Source: Branchiostoma floridae (lineage: Eukaryota; Chordata; Leptocardii; Amphioxiformes; Branchiostomatidae). Taken from it: a stretch of 23,723 bases of DNA. This document shows positions 1-9,740 of the stretch, one piece after another. The DNA lies in NCBI RefSeq assembly GCF_000003815.2, contig NC_049980.1, positions 7,940,089 to 7,963,811 of the forward strand. Reading direction: 5' to 3'. The notes below the pieces were generated by a model that saw only the letters and a list, made by a program, of their open reading frames with translations, was not told the origin of the DNA and searched no databases. Position 1 is the stretch's first letter; every line of letters starts with the position of its first letter. A program made the position numbers and the translations under genes.

Positions 1-140
1 AACATGACATTTTCATTATAACCTCACAAAGACCAAGTCACAAAGGAAAGCACACATACCTTTTTGTAAACCACTGCTGTCAAACACTGTTTAGTGTCAG
101 ACTTTGTACAATGCTCCGTCGTCTCTCCCAGGCATTGTAG

Positions 141-405
141 AATGGCCTAGTGGCTAGTTTAGCAATGAAGTCATACTCATAGGTTTGGTTTGCTGGCTAG
201 ACATTGTGTCCATGGGAAAGGCACTTAACACAGCTTTCCTCACTCCACCCAGATGAAGAGTGGATACTTCAGTTGGGAGGTAAAAGGTGGTAGAAGGAGA
301 GGAATGGGCTCTGCCCTCTGATACTGTGCCTGAACACAGTGGCTTATCAAACTGCTGCCCTATGTTAGCCTGATTAAATCTAGCATATAGCAGCCCACCC
401 AACAT
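141..405 (+). mobile_element. tRNA-derived SINE-like element, decayed head
   Basis: A pol III A-box consensus match lies at 143-153 (TGGCCTAGTGG). About 29 bases downstream, at 182-192, a decayed B-box reads GGTTTGGTTTG where GGTTCGATTCC is expected. The body continues with CTGGCTAGACATT (about 193-206), which also occurs just after the B-box of the element at 2246. I recall the body, with phrases such as GGGAAAGGCACTTAACAC, as typical of abundant SINE-like repeats in deuterostome genomes, but that is memory and not a search. Target-site duplications and a 3' tail were not identified, so both ends are approximate. Confidence 0.5.
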
Positions 406-1230
406 CCGCCAGCCTCCGGCCAGTTACAGCCCCAGGCAGAGTTTTTGTTACATAGACAACCTCTATATATGCCTTTACTGAACCTTTACATCACCTTCTG
501 TCTCATCATTAAGAAATTCTGCATTGAGTTGAGAGATTTTATCTCTCCTCTAATGTCTCTGTGATGGCTATTAAAAGCTCATCAACTGTCAGAACTATGG
601 AAGGGAGGGAATCCAGGACTCAGAAATGTGACACTTGGGATCATAGAGTTGACCAGTAGCTACTACCTTGGGGAATATATAGAGTTCAGCTAAAGGTTAG
701 TATAAGTTTGGCACCTGAAATTTTTACCTCCCTGCGGCCTATCCTGGCAAGTTAGTGGCAACTAATATATATATATAAATTTGGTATAAAAAAACGGTAA
801 AAAAACAACTGGCTACCTTAGCAGACTGAAGGTTACATCTCCTTTGTCTTTTGGAAGGTAATTCTTGTAGCAACATTATTTATGAAATGTTTACAGACAA
901 ATGCATTTGCTTTGAATTTGATATCTACTTTATTTATCTACTATACTATACATCTACTATACTAAATTTATTCTGATATAAACAATTTAGAAATTGGCCA
1001 TCTATCAGATAAGATTGCAAAGTGAAATTCTGAGAAGTAAGATGTTGGAAGGATGGGTCACTGGAAATGACAAACTTCTAATGTATAAATACTGTCAACT
1101 AAAAGTAAAAGCATCACAATCATTCACAAGCCTGATTTGAGCTCCAAAGATTTTTTTTGTTCATACATGTACCTGCACTGGTTCAAACTTTAATCAAAGT
1201 TACCTATACCGGGCAGGTTTTAGCTGTAAC
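406..1230. other. AT-rich non-coding stretch
   Basis: No reading frame with splice-site support, RNA gene or clear repeat was seen. The stretch has short TA-rich runs (about 764-780) and repeated CTACTATACTA-type phrases (about 935-965). Confidence 0.5.
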
Positions 1231-1352
1231 ACTCATATTCTTTTGCCTTCCCTCTGATCTGTGAGGTTACCTTTGGGTGATGTGACATTCTAACTTTTAT
1301 AGAAGCCATATTATTGATGAGTTTATAGACAAGGTCATGGGAGGGATGCACC

Positions 1353-1383
1353 CTTGATGAAGACAGAGTAGTGTCAGTCGAAA
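1353..1383 (+). ncRNA. hammerhead-ribozyme-like motif, degenerate
   Basis: The string CTTGATGA (1353-1360) is followed after 19 bases by GAAA (1380-1383). Between them GAC (1362-1364) can pair with GTC (1377-1379), or GACA (1362-1365) with TGTC (1372-1375). This resembles the CUGAnGA-stem II-GAAA core of hammerhead ribozymes, which occur in the terminal repeats of Penelope-like retroelements. Here the core carries an extra or substituted T, and I could not close stems I and III. It is best read as a decayed retroelement trace or a chance match. Confidence 0.2.
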
Positions 1384-1499
1384 TTGAATTGAGCCACAGC
1401 AGGCGTCTTCCCTGTTGTCTCCTTGGGAGTTGCCGTCTCTTGGTGAGAACCATGTGACACATTGAGGTCACCGAGGGTAGGACATTACTGCAAAATTCG

Positions 1500-1983
1500 C
1501 CAATGAAGGATTGCAGGAAATGACAAGTGACGAATGGTTTTATGGAACCCAGATATGCATAATTGTTAATGTAGTCCTAATGGAATGGCCGGGCTCGAAA
1601 TACTGGGTGCATATACACTTTCCTGCACCCAGAATTGGACCTTTTTTTACTCTGAGTCCTGAGTCCACCAGTACATCTAGATATTTGTTTAGGTTTATAT
1701 GCCTAAGTAAAGGTATTGTAATACACACTAGCTCACAGCTTATTCTTGACAATTTTGTACCCCCCAAAATAGTAAAACTTTTGTTGTATTGCTTGAAGTT
1801 GAACCTTCAAAATGTAGAAAAGAAATTTGCTATAGAATTTCAGGTTCAAGCTCTGAAGAGAGGCAGAGAAGTTTGTAATCAGGTTCATTTCCTTTTTGTG
1901 CTCGATAAAAATGTTTCATGTACCCCAAAAGTTTTAGGTTCCGTGCAGCAGTGCATGTGTTAAAAAACATTGAATTTCCAGCC
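1500..1983. other. non-coding stretch with a 9-bp hairpin
   Basis: A perfect inverted repeat (CTGGGTGCA at 1603-1611, TGCACCCAG at 1624-1632, 12-base loop) sits in this stretch. A 150-codon open frame runs across 1511-1963, but it has no recognisable domain, high AT content and no supporting splice context, so I do not call it a gene. Confidence 0.4.
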
Positions 1984-2083
1984 NNNNNNNNNNNNNNNNN
2001 NNNNNNNNNNNNNNNNNNNNNNNNNNNNNNNNNNNNNNNNNNNNNNNNNNNNNNNNNNNNNNNNNNNNNNNNNNNNNNNNNNN
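1984..2083. other. assembly gap (100 N)
   Basis: A run of exactly 100 N, which is a common default gap size, so the true length is unknown. Confidence 0.99.
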
Positions 2084-2245
2084 TACGAACGAGTGAGTCA
2101 AATATCAGAGAATATACCACAATTGCTCCTCTACAAGAAGAGAAATGGCATGTTTATTTTTCTGCATTGTACTGCTATAGCTATTACAATTCTACGGGGA
2201 ATTAATCAGATGCCAAAGAATACTCCATACTTGCAAGAACAGAAA

Positions 2246-2480
2246 TGGCAAAGTAGATACGCTGCCGGGCACAAGATCGTGAGACCGCGGGTTCGATTCC
2301 TGGCATTTCTGGCTAGACATTTTCCACTTGACCAAGTTGTCTGTGCATCGTTTTCCATTAAGATCGATACAGATGAATGAACTAAATAATGGTATTGCCA
2401 TATGCATTGACGCCGTGTATGTTTTCATGTCAACCAGGGTACAGGGAACAAAAGAATGTACTGAACCACTATGAAATGAT
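2246..2480 (+). mobile_element. tRNA-derived SINE with intact A and B boxes
   Basis: An A-box match (TGGCAAAGTAG, 2246-2256) and a perfect B-box (GGTTCGATTCC, 2290-2300) are spaced as in a tRNA promoter. AGAAATG (2241-2247) and CATTTCT (2304-2310) are perfect 7-base complements placed like an acceptor stem 70 bases apart. The D and anticodon arms do not fold well, so this is a tRNA-like head and not a functional tRNA gene. The body after the head shares CTGGCTAGACATT with the element at 141-405. The right end is estimated. Confidence 0.5.
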
Positions 2481-2944
2481 ATCTGCAATTACGCTATGAA
2501 ATATTAATGAACCACTTGCTGAATTAAGGTCTCACTGCCTCTCTTAAAAAGGATACCATTTCGTGTTGGAAACCGCCATGATCGAACAATGAGTGTCTCT
2601 TCTGTTAAGGAAAGAGAACTATTATAGAACAACAAGGATAGTGAAATATTTCGTAACATTAACTCCAAAACAATGCTATTGGTAACATTAAGACAAAAGG
2701 TTGAGCTCATTGAACTCGGGTTAACCACTCAATGACTGGCCATTAGTTGACAATTGTTTTGAAAGGCTGAAAGGGGTCGGGGCAAGGCCCATTTGGCAAC
2801 CAAAATTGCTATTTTCATTTCTAAATGAGAAGCATTAGAATACATTTTCTGTAACGTCGATATAACATACGACTGTATCAGTGAATTTAAGCAGTGCGTC
2901 AAAACATTTTGTCTGACATACAATTCCATTTGCTTTCACATTGC
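2481..2944. other. non-coding stretch, nothing recognised
   Basis: Only short open frames without domains or splice support are present. Upstream exons of the kinase gene (its N-lobe) were looked for here and not found. Confidence 0.45.
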
Positions 2945-3048
2945 NNNNNNNNNNNNNNNNNNNNNNNNNNNNNNNNNNNNNNNNNNNNNNNNNNNNNNNN
3001 NNNNNNNNNNNNNNNNNNNNNNNNNNNNNNNNNNNNNNNNNNNNNNNN
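2945..3048. other. assembly gap (104 N)
   Basis: A run of N that could hide an upstream exon of the kinase gene. Confidence 0.99.
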
Positions 3049-3199
3049 ATTGTGTTCTTTTACATTTCGACATGAAAATATGCTGCAAGCTTCAGATGGT
3101 ACGAACTGAACGTTAACGCTGGAGGCGTATGATCAAAAAGTGACCATATATAAAAGTACACGCCATTTGTTCATGTTATCAACTGTTATTCCACCCCAG

Positions 3200-3302
3200 G
3201 AATGACATTGTCCATGGAGGGCTAACAATGGACAATGTACTGGTGACCAGTCAGTTCGGAGGCTTTGTTCGCGGGCGAACAGTCATGAAATACACCATAA
3301 AG
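3200..3302 (+). CDS. kinase-like gene, catalytic-loop exon
   Basis: The acceptor CCACCCCAG ends at 3199 and the donor AAG/GTAGGT starts at 3303. The exon is 103 bases: one base completing a split codon plus 34 codons. It encodes NDIVHGGLTMDNVLV followed by a loop ending in VMKYTIK. The HGG in place of HRD is read directly from codons CAT GGA GGG. The exon is too short to show up as a long open frame. Confidence 0.8.
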
Positions 3303-4255
3303 GTAGGTCATTAATGGCTGCTGATAGATTACGAACCGCAAGGGAGCGTTCACGATACATGTCGAGTAACTTGGATCATTGTGGATCCCACACTCTTAAG
3401 GGACCTAACATATGCAGAATGTATGTTTAGAATTTTTAAGTACATGTGTGATGCATTCCTATATAGATAGTCTGCTGTATTATGATATTGGCTATGTCAG
3501 GATGCGATGGAAGTGATCCAAGGAGAGGTCAATATTCAAGTTGTATATTGAAGTTTACAATATAAAAGGGAAATTTGTTTTTAAGATAACTCAAGATTAC
3601 CCACGTGATAGCTACACGTATCTTTATGTAATGTGGCTTATATTTACAAAAGTATTGACAACTCCTTTGATAGTTGTATGCCTTACCACGGTTCGAACGT
3701 TTTGTAGGTGAGTGACTATGGAATAGCTAAAATGAGTGGAGAAGACATCTTCCTTCACTACTACTACCGGCATGACACCCCGACTCGCTACTTTACGGCT
3801 CCGGAGGTTCAAGACGGCGTCTACACCAAGGAGTCCGACGTCTTCTCCATGGGCGCCATCTTTGTGGCCCTGACGGACCGCACCACTCTGAAGATCGCGG
3901 AGCACCACAGTGTCGTACCCTTCATCATTCCCGACATCCCCTTCGGCCAGGCCCTGAACACCAGCCCGTCCCTTCGGCTCTCCGAAGTCGTCATGAAGAA
4001 CTTAGGGGAAAACAACAGCCTGAAGGAGATGGTGGTGGCCATGTTATCCACGGACCCGCAGGACAGACCCACGGCGGAGGAAGTGAGCGAGAGGGTCCAG
4101 GCTATCGGGAACGCTACCGGCGCCATGGCGGGGGTTTTCCTGGGGATAGCGATCGCCATTGGCGGGGCCGTTGATGGGGTTCTGGCCCTTAAGTCTAGTC
4201 GGCCTCCTCGGCGGACTCTTGTCGTTTTACCTTGTGATACAAGGATAGGATTTCA
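3200..4255 (+). CDS. protein kinase-like gene, C-lobe, probable pseudokinase (partial)
   Basis: Gene model: join(3200..3302, 3708..4255), open at both ends. The two exons rebuild subdomains VIb to XI of a eukaryotic protein kinase fold. In order: the catalytic loop DIVHGGLTMDNVLV, then SDYGIAK in place of DFG, then APEV, then SDVFSMG (subdomain IX) and DPQDRPTAEEV (subdomain XI). The intron 3303-3707 starts GTAGGT and ends TTTTGTAG. Exon phases agree (0/0), and the join gives IK-VSDYG, which is normal kinase spacing. The catalytic Asp of HRD is replaced (HGG) and the following Lys is Thr, while the Mg-binding Asn and the DYG Asp remain. By family knowledge this predicts weak or no phosphotransfer. 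The N-lobe is not visible and may lie in the gap at 2945-3048 or left of the window. The family was not recognised beyond kinase-like. Confidence 0.8.
3708..4255 (+). CDS. kinase-like gene, C-lobe exon with hydrophobic tail
   Basis: The exon begins right after the acceptor TTTTGTAG with VSDYGIAK. The activation segment leads to TPTRYFTAPEV, and the C-lobe continues to DPQDRPTAEEV. After the kinase fold a run from about residue 138 to 161 of this exon (4119-4190: AMAGVFLGIAIAIGG, then AVDGVLAL) is hydrophobic enough for a membrane span. It is followed by a basic stretch, KSSRPPRR. The frame stays open into the gap at 4256, so the true exon end and stop are unknown. GC content is clearly higher than in the flanks. 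A long antisense frame (3821-4159) is a shadow of this exon. Confidence 0.8.
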
Positions 4256-4451
4256 NNNNNNNNNNNNNNNNNNNNNNNNNNNNNNNNNNNNNNNNNNNNN
4301 NNNNNNNNNNNNNNNNNNNNNNNNNNNNNNNNNNNNNNNNNNNNNNNNNNNNNNNNNNNNNNNNNNNNNNNNNNNNNNNNNNNNNNNNNNNNNNNNNNNN
4401 NNNNNNNNNNNNNNNNNNNNNNNNNNNNNNNNNNNNNNNNNNNNNNNNNNN
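4256..4451. other. assembly gap (196 N)
   Basis: A run of N that interrupts the kinase-like gene before any stop codon or splice donor can be assigned. Confidence 0.99.
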
Positions 4452-4889
4452 CCAAAGGCGCATTTCACGCAGTTTTTTTACAGTTTGAATGCATGTAAAA
4501 TATTTGTACCCATGCCTATGCATGGGCGAGTGTTCTTTGAATTTTGATGCATGGATAGTTGTATGGTCTAAAATGTCGTTAGGTAGAGTAGGTAGAATAA
4601 TGTTAACTTAGTTACTTCTGTTGTTAACTAAGTTAAATGTCGGAGCTGTTACAGGTAAACTAGTATAATCAAATGATAAACCATTTTTTTTGTAATAGCG
4701 CAAGTAAAATAATAAGACAAAGTGTCGTGTGGCTGGAAAAAGTTTGGAGAATTTGGAAAGCAAGGTTCTTATGCTAAACTATTCAATTGATTATACAAAG
4801 TTTGACCGGTTGTGCTTCTTATTACGCTATATTCTACATGTATTTATTATGCTCTCAAGCACTGCCATTCCCAAGTTGTAAATCTTACT
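4452..4889. other. AT-rich non-coding stretch with a 12-bp hairpin
   Basis: A perfect inverted repeat (TTAACTTAGTTA at 4603-4614, TAACTAAGTTAA at 4625-4636, 10-base loop) stands out. No coding region was recognised. This may be the 3' flank or a later intron of the kinase gene. Confidence 0.4.
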
Positions 4890-5072
4890 TTAAAAAAAGA
4901 AAAAGTGAACGAAGGAATGAAAGATGGAAAGAAAGAAGCAAGCAAGCAAGCAAGAAAGAAAGAGTACTGTATGTGCATAGAGATACTTACTTAAAAAAAA
5001 TTTAAAAAAAGAGAACAAAGGAAAGAAAGAAAGAAGCAAAAAAAGAAAGAAAGAGTATGAGCATAGAGATAC
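4890..5072 (+). repeat. purine-rich GAAA/AAGC microsatellite, partly duplicated
   Basis: Runs of AAAG, GAAA and AAGC (for example four AAGC copies near 4938-4953) are interrupted by a phrase seen twice: AGAAAGAAAGAGTA, a few bases, then GCATAGAGATAC (near 4957-4985 and again near 5046-5072). This points to a local segmental duplication with a period of roughly 90 bases. Short open frames across it are composition artefacts. Confidence 0.75.
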
Positions 5073-5378
5073 AATCCTTGTTGACTACATGTCAATCTTT
5101 AAAACAAGTGCCCTTATGCCAGCAAATATCATAATAAAGCAATGGTGCAATTTTTGACAAGAAACTTTTGGTGTATGTTTTTCCTCAGCAGCCTCCATCC
5201 GCCACCCCCATCTTATCTTTGGCTTTGCTATGTCATCGTAGGTCCAACAAAGAGCGAAATAAATGCGCAACCCACTTCAATCTACAAATGATAACATTGA
5301 TACAATTGATATCATCTGATAGCAGCTCGAGCCGAGCGAGATCGTCTGTCATGACAGTGCCATATCCGGTTTCTCTTG

Positions 5379-5386
5379 TGACGTCA
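5379..5386. promoter_or_regulatory. CRE-type palindrome TGACGTCA, copy 1
   Basis: A perfect 8-base CREB/ATF consensus site. It is paired with an identical site 20 bases downstream. No promoter or transcript start is identifiable nearby, so regulatory function is inference only. Confidence 0.35.
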
Positions 5387-5398
5387 GACTCGGTTCCG

Positions 5399-5406
5399 TG
5401 ACGTCA
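5399..5406. promoter_or_regulatory. CRE-type palindrome TGACGTCA, copy 2
   Basis: The second perfect TGACGTCA, 20 bases start to start from the first, which is about two helical turns. The flanks GACTCGG and GTTCCG differ between copies, so this is not a simple tandem duplication. Confidence 0.35.
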
Positions 5407-7866
5407 AACAACTACAGATGTAAGGGAGGGACCTTTAATACCTGACTTGCGCAATGGCCGTGCCGTGCCTACCCTTAAGTTTTTAGTTCAAAGCATGCGA
5501 ATGACAAAGTGTGCGTTAGTTTTCTCACTTAAATTTCATAGTAAAACCTGTAGAGAGAAAAAAGGAAGTCATTTGAGTAAAAAAAATTATTTTAAGAAAT
5601 TTCTACAGGGCTTTTAACTATTGGATTAACCCAAAAGTCGGGGACACGGAATTCTTAAAAAAAAGGAGCTAGCGGTTACGCCCAAACAGAGTCCACATAC
5701 TCAAGAATATCTCGAGAAGGAAGTATCCGAATATTTTGCGGTTTCCATCTTTCCATTCCTTACTAAGGGACCTTTCCAAAGATACCAAGTTTGCCAGGCC
5801 GGAACTTAGACCCTAAGTTACAATCGCGACCGTATGTCACCATCCTACCCGTTGCCGTGACAGGCGGTGCTTCAAAAAATGGAGCTAGCGGTTGCGCCCA
5901 AACAGAGTCCACATACTCAAGAATATCTCGAGAAGGAAGTATCCGAATATTTTGCGGTTTCCATCTTTCCATTCCTTACTAAGGGACCTTTCCAAAGATA
6001 CCAAGTTTGCCAGGCCGGAACTTAGACCCTAAGTTACAATCGCGACCGTATGTCACCATCCTACCCGTTGCCGTAAACGGCGGTGCTTCAAAAAATGGAG
6101 CTAGCGGTTGCGCCCAAACAGAGTCCACATACTCAAGAATATCTCGAGAAGGAAGTATCCGAATATTTTGCGGTTTCCATCTTTCCATTCACTTACTAAG
6201 GGAACTTTCCAAAGATACCAAGTTTGCCAGGCCGGAACTTAGACCCTAAGTTACAATCGCGACCGTATGTCACCATCCTACCCGTTGCCGTGACAGGCGG
6301 TGCTTCAAAAAATGGAGCTAGCGGTTGCGCCCAAACAGAGCCCACATACTCAAGAATATCTCGAGAAGGAAGTATCCGAATATTTTGCGGTTTCCATCTT
6401 TCCATTCCTTACTAAGGGACCTTTCCAAAGATACTAAGTTTGCCAGGCCGGAACTTAGACCCTAAGCTACAATTGCGACCGTTAGTCATCATCCTACCCG
6501 TTGCCGTGACAGGCGGTGCTTCAAAAAATGGAGCTAGCGGTTGCGCCCAAACAGAGCCCACATACTCAAGAATATCTCGAGAAGGAAGTATCCGAATATT
6601 TTGCGGTTTTCATCTTTCCATTCTTTACTAAGGGACCTTTCCAAAGATACCAAGTTTGCCAGGCCGGAACTTAGACCCTAAGTTACAATCGCGACCGTAT
6701 GTCATCATCCTACCCGTTGCTGTGACAGGCGGTGCTTCAAAAAATGGAGCTAGAGGTTGCGCCCAAACAGAGTCCACATACTCAAGAATATCTCGAGAAG
6801 GAAGTATCCGAATATTTTGCGGTTTCCATCTTTCCATTCCTTACTAAGGGACCTTTCCAAAGATACCAAGTTTGCAAGGCCGGAACTTAGACTCTAAGCT
6901 ACAATCGCGACCGTGTATGTCATCATCCTACCCGTTGCCGTGACAGGCGGTGCTTCGAAAAAATGGCGCTAGCGGTTGCGCCCAAACAGAGCCCACATAC
7001 TCAAGAATATCTCGAGAATGAAGTATCCGAATATTTTGCGGTTTCCATCTTTCCATTCCTTACTAAGGGACCTTTCCAAAGATACCAAGTTTGCCAGGCC
7101 GGAACTTAGACCCTAAGTTACAATCGCGACCGTATGTCATCATCCTACCCGTTGACGTGACAGGCGGTGCTTCAAGAAATGGAGCTAGCGGTTGCGCCCA
7201 AACAGAGCCCACATACTCAAGAATATCTCGAGAAGGAAGTATCCGAATATTTTGCGGTTTCCATCTTTCCATTCCTTACTAAGGGACCTTTCCAAAGATA
7301 CCAAGTTTGCCAGGCCGGAACTTAAACCCTAAGTTACAATCGCGACCGTATGTCATCATCCTACCCGTTGACGTGACAGGCGGTGCTTCAAAAAATGGAG
7401 CTAGCGGTTGCGCCCAAACAGAGCCCACATACTCAAGAATATCTCGAGAAGGAAGTATCCGAATATTTTGCGGTTTCCATCTTTCCATTCCTTACTAAGG
7501 GACCTTTCCAAAGATACCAAGTTTGCCAGGCCGGAACTTAGACCCTAAGTTACAATCGCGACCGTATGTCATCATCCTACCCGTTGCCGTGACAGGCGGT
7601 GCTTCAAAAAATGGAGCTAGCGGTTGCGCCCAAACAGAGCCCACATACTCAAGAATATCTCGAGAAGGAAGTATCCGAATATTTTGCGGTTTCCATCTTT
7701 CCATTCCTTACTAAGGGACCTTTCCAAAGATACCAAGTTTGCCAGGCCGGAACTTAGACCCTAAGTTACAATCGCGACCGTATGTCACCATCCTACCCGT
7801 TGCCGTGACAGGCGGTGCTTCAAAAAATCGAACTAGAGGTAACGCCCAAACAGAGTCCACATACTC

Positions 7867-7990
7867 NNNNNNNNNNNNNNNNNNNNNNNNNNNNNNNNNN
7901 NNNNNNNNNNNNNNNNNNNNNNNNNNNNNNNNNNNNNNNNNNNNNNNNNNNNNNNNNNNNNNNNNNNNNNNNNNNNNNNNNNNNNNNNNN
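7867..7990. other. assembly gap (124 N) inside the array
   Basis: CGACCG before the gap (7775) and after it (7991) are exactly 216 bases apart, so the gap length keeps the repeat in register. Confidence 0.99.
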
Positions 7991-8899
7991 CGACCGTATG
8001 TCACCATCCTACCCGTTGCCGTGACAGGCGTGCTTCAAAAAATCGAACTAGAGGTTGCGCCCAAACAGAGTCCACATACTCAAGAATATCTCGAGAAGGA
8101 AGTATCCGAATATTTTGCGGTTTCCATCTTTCCATTCCTTACTAAGGGACCTTTCCAAAGATACCAAGTTTGCCAGGCCGGAACTTAGACCCTAAGTTAC
8201 AATCGCGACCGTATGTCACCATCCTACCCGTTGCCGTGACAGGAGGTGCTTCAAAAAATGGAGCTAGGGGTTGCGCCCAAACAGAGTCCACATACTCAAG
8301 AATATCTCGAGAAGGAAGTATCTGAATATTTTGCGGTTTCCATCTTTCCATTCCTTACTAAGGGACCTTTCCAAAGATACCAAGTTTGCCAGGCCGGAAC
8401 TTAGACCCTAAGTTACAATCGCGACCGTATGTCACCATCCTACCCGTTGCCGTAAACGGCGGTGCTTCAAAAAATCGAGCTAGCGGTTGCGCCCAAACAG
8501 AGTCCACATACTCAAGAATATCTCGAGAAGGAAGTATCCGAATATTTTGCGGTTTCCATCTTTCCATTCCTTACTAAGGGACCTTTCCAAAGATACCAAG
8601 TTTGCCAGGCCGGAACTTAGACCCTAAGTTACAATCGCGACCGTATGTCACCATCCTACCCGTTGCCGTGACAGGCGGTGCTTCAAAAAATGGAGCTAGC
8701 GGTTGCGCCCAAACAGAGTCCACATACTCAAGAATATCTCGAGAAGGAAGTATCCGAATATTTTGCGGTTTCCATCTTTCCATTCCTTACTAAGAGACCT
8801 TTCCAAAGATACTAAGTTTGCCAGGCCGGAACTTAGACCCTAAGCTACAATCGCGACCGTATGTCACCATCCTACCCGTTGCCGTGACAGGCGGTGCTT

Positions 8900-9005
8900 C
8901 AAAAAATGGAGCGTAGCGGGTTGCGCCCAAAGGGGGCCCCCTTATTCAAGAATTTCTCGGGAAGGAAGTTCCCGAATATTTTGGGGGTTTCCTTCTTTCC
9001 CTTCC
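8900..9005 (+). repeat. class A unit with low-quality sequence
   Basis: Next to the large gap the monomer degrades through extra and changed G and C bases (for example GCGTAGCGGG, AAAGGGGGCCCCC, TTTTGGGGG). This looks like the poor end of a sequencing read rather than biological divergence. Confidence 0.7.
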
Positions 9006-9740
9006 NNNNNNNNNNNNNNNNNNNNNNNNNNNNNNNNNNNNNNNNNNNNNNNNNNNNNNNNNNNNNNNNNNNNNNNNNNNNNNNNNNNNNNNNNNNNNNN
9101 NNNNNNNNNNNNNNNNNNNNNNNNNNNNNNNNNNNNNNNNNNNNNNNNNNNNNNNNNNNNNNNNNNNNNNNNNNNNNNNNNNNNNNNNNNNNNNNNNNNN
9201 NNNNNNNNNNNNNNNNNNNNNNNNNNNNNNNNNNNNNNNNNNNNNNNNNNNNNNNNNNNNNNNNNNNNNNNNNNNNNNNNNNNNNNNNNNNNNNNNNNNN
9301 NNNNNNNNNNNNNNNNNNNNNNNNNNNNNNNNNNNNNNNNNNNNNNNNNNNNNNNNNNNNNNNNNNNNNNNNNNNNNNNNNNNNNNNNNNNNNNNNNNNN
9401 NNNNNNNNNNNNNNNNNNNNNNNNNNNNNNNNNNNNNNNNNNNNNNNNNNNNNNNNNNNNNNNNNNNNNNNNNNNNNNNNNNNNNNNNNNNNNNNNNNNN
9501 NNNNNNNNNNNNNNNNNNNNNNNNNNNNNNNNNNNNNNNNNNNNNNNNNNNNNNNNNNNNNNNNNNNNNNNNNNNNNNNNNNNNNNNNNNNNNNNNNNNN
9601 NNNNNNNNNNNNNNNNNNNNNNNNNNNNNNNNNNNNNNNNNNNNNNNNNNNNNNNNNNNNNNNNNNNNNNNNNNNNNNNNNNNNNNNNNNNNNNNNNNNN
9701 NNNNNNNNNNNNNNNNNNNNNNNNNNNNNNNNNNNNNNNN
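9006..9740. other. assembly gap (735 N) inside the array
   Basis: CGACCG at 8854 and at 9940 are 1086 bases apart, close to five monomers (1080). The gap is therefore probably filled by more class A units, but its size is an estimate. Confidence 0.99.

Larger units (their letters stand above)
5073..5653. other. non-coding left flank of the satellite array
   Basis: No gene was recognised. The notable content is the pair of CRE palindromes (separate entries). The sequence just before the array, about 5580-5653, is AT-rich and contains no monomer sequence. Confidence 0.5.

Noticed and set aside
1511-1963. 150-codon plus-strand frame
   Set aside because: Low-complexity composition, no domain, no start or splice context, and part of a likely repeat with a hairpin.
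2241-2310. Functional tRNA gene
   Set aside because: The acceptor-like ends and B-box fit, but the D and anticodon arms do not pair, so a SINE head is the better reading.
3205-3280. Three inverted repeats (ACATTGTCCAT/ATGGACAATGT, ACTGGTGACCAGT, GTTCGCGGGCGAAC)
   Set aside because: They lie inside the kinase catalytic-loop exon and are explained by codons. A structural role is not needed, although the 11-bp pair is striking.
3821-4159. Antisense 112-codon frame opposite the kinase exon
   Set aside because: A shadow of a GC-rich coding exon, with no domain of its own.
8894-9005. Apparently divergent satellite monomer
   Set aside because: The changes are mostly extra or substituted G/C bases next to a large gap, which fits a low-quality read end better than evolution.
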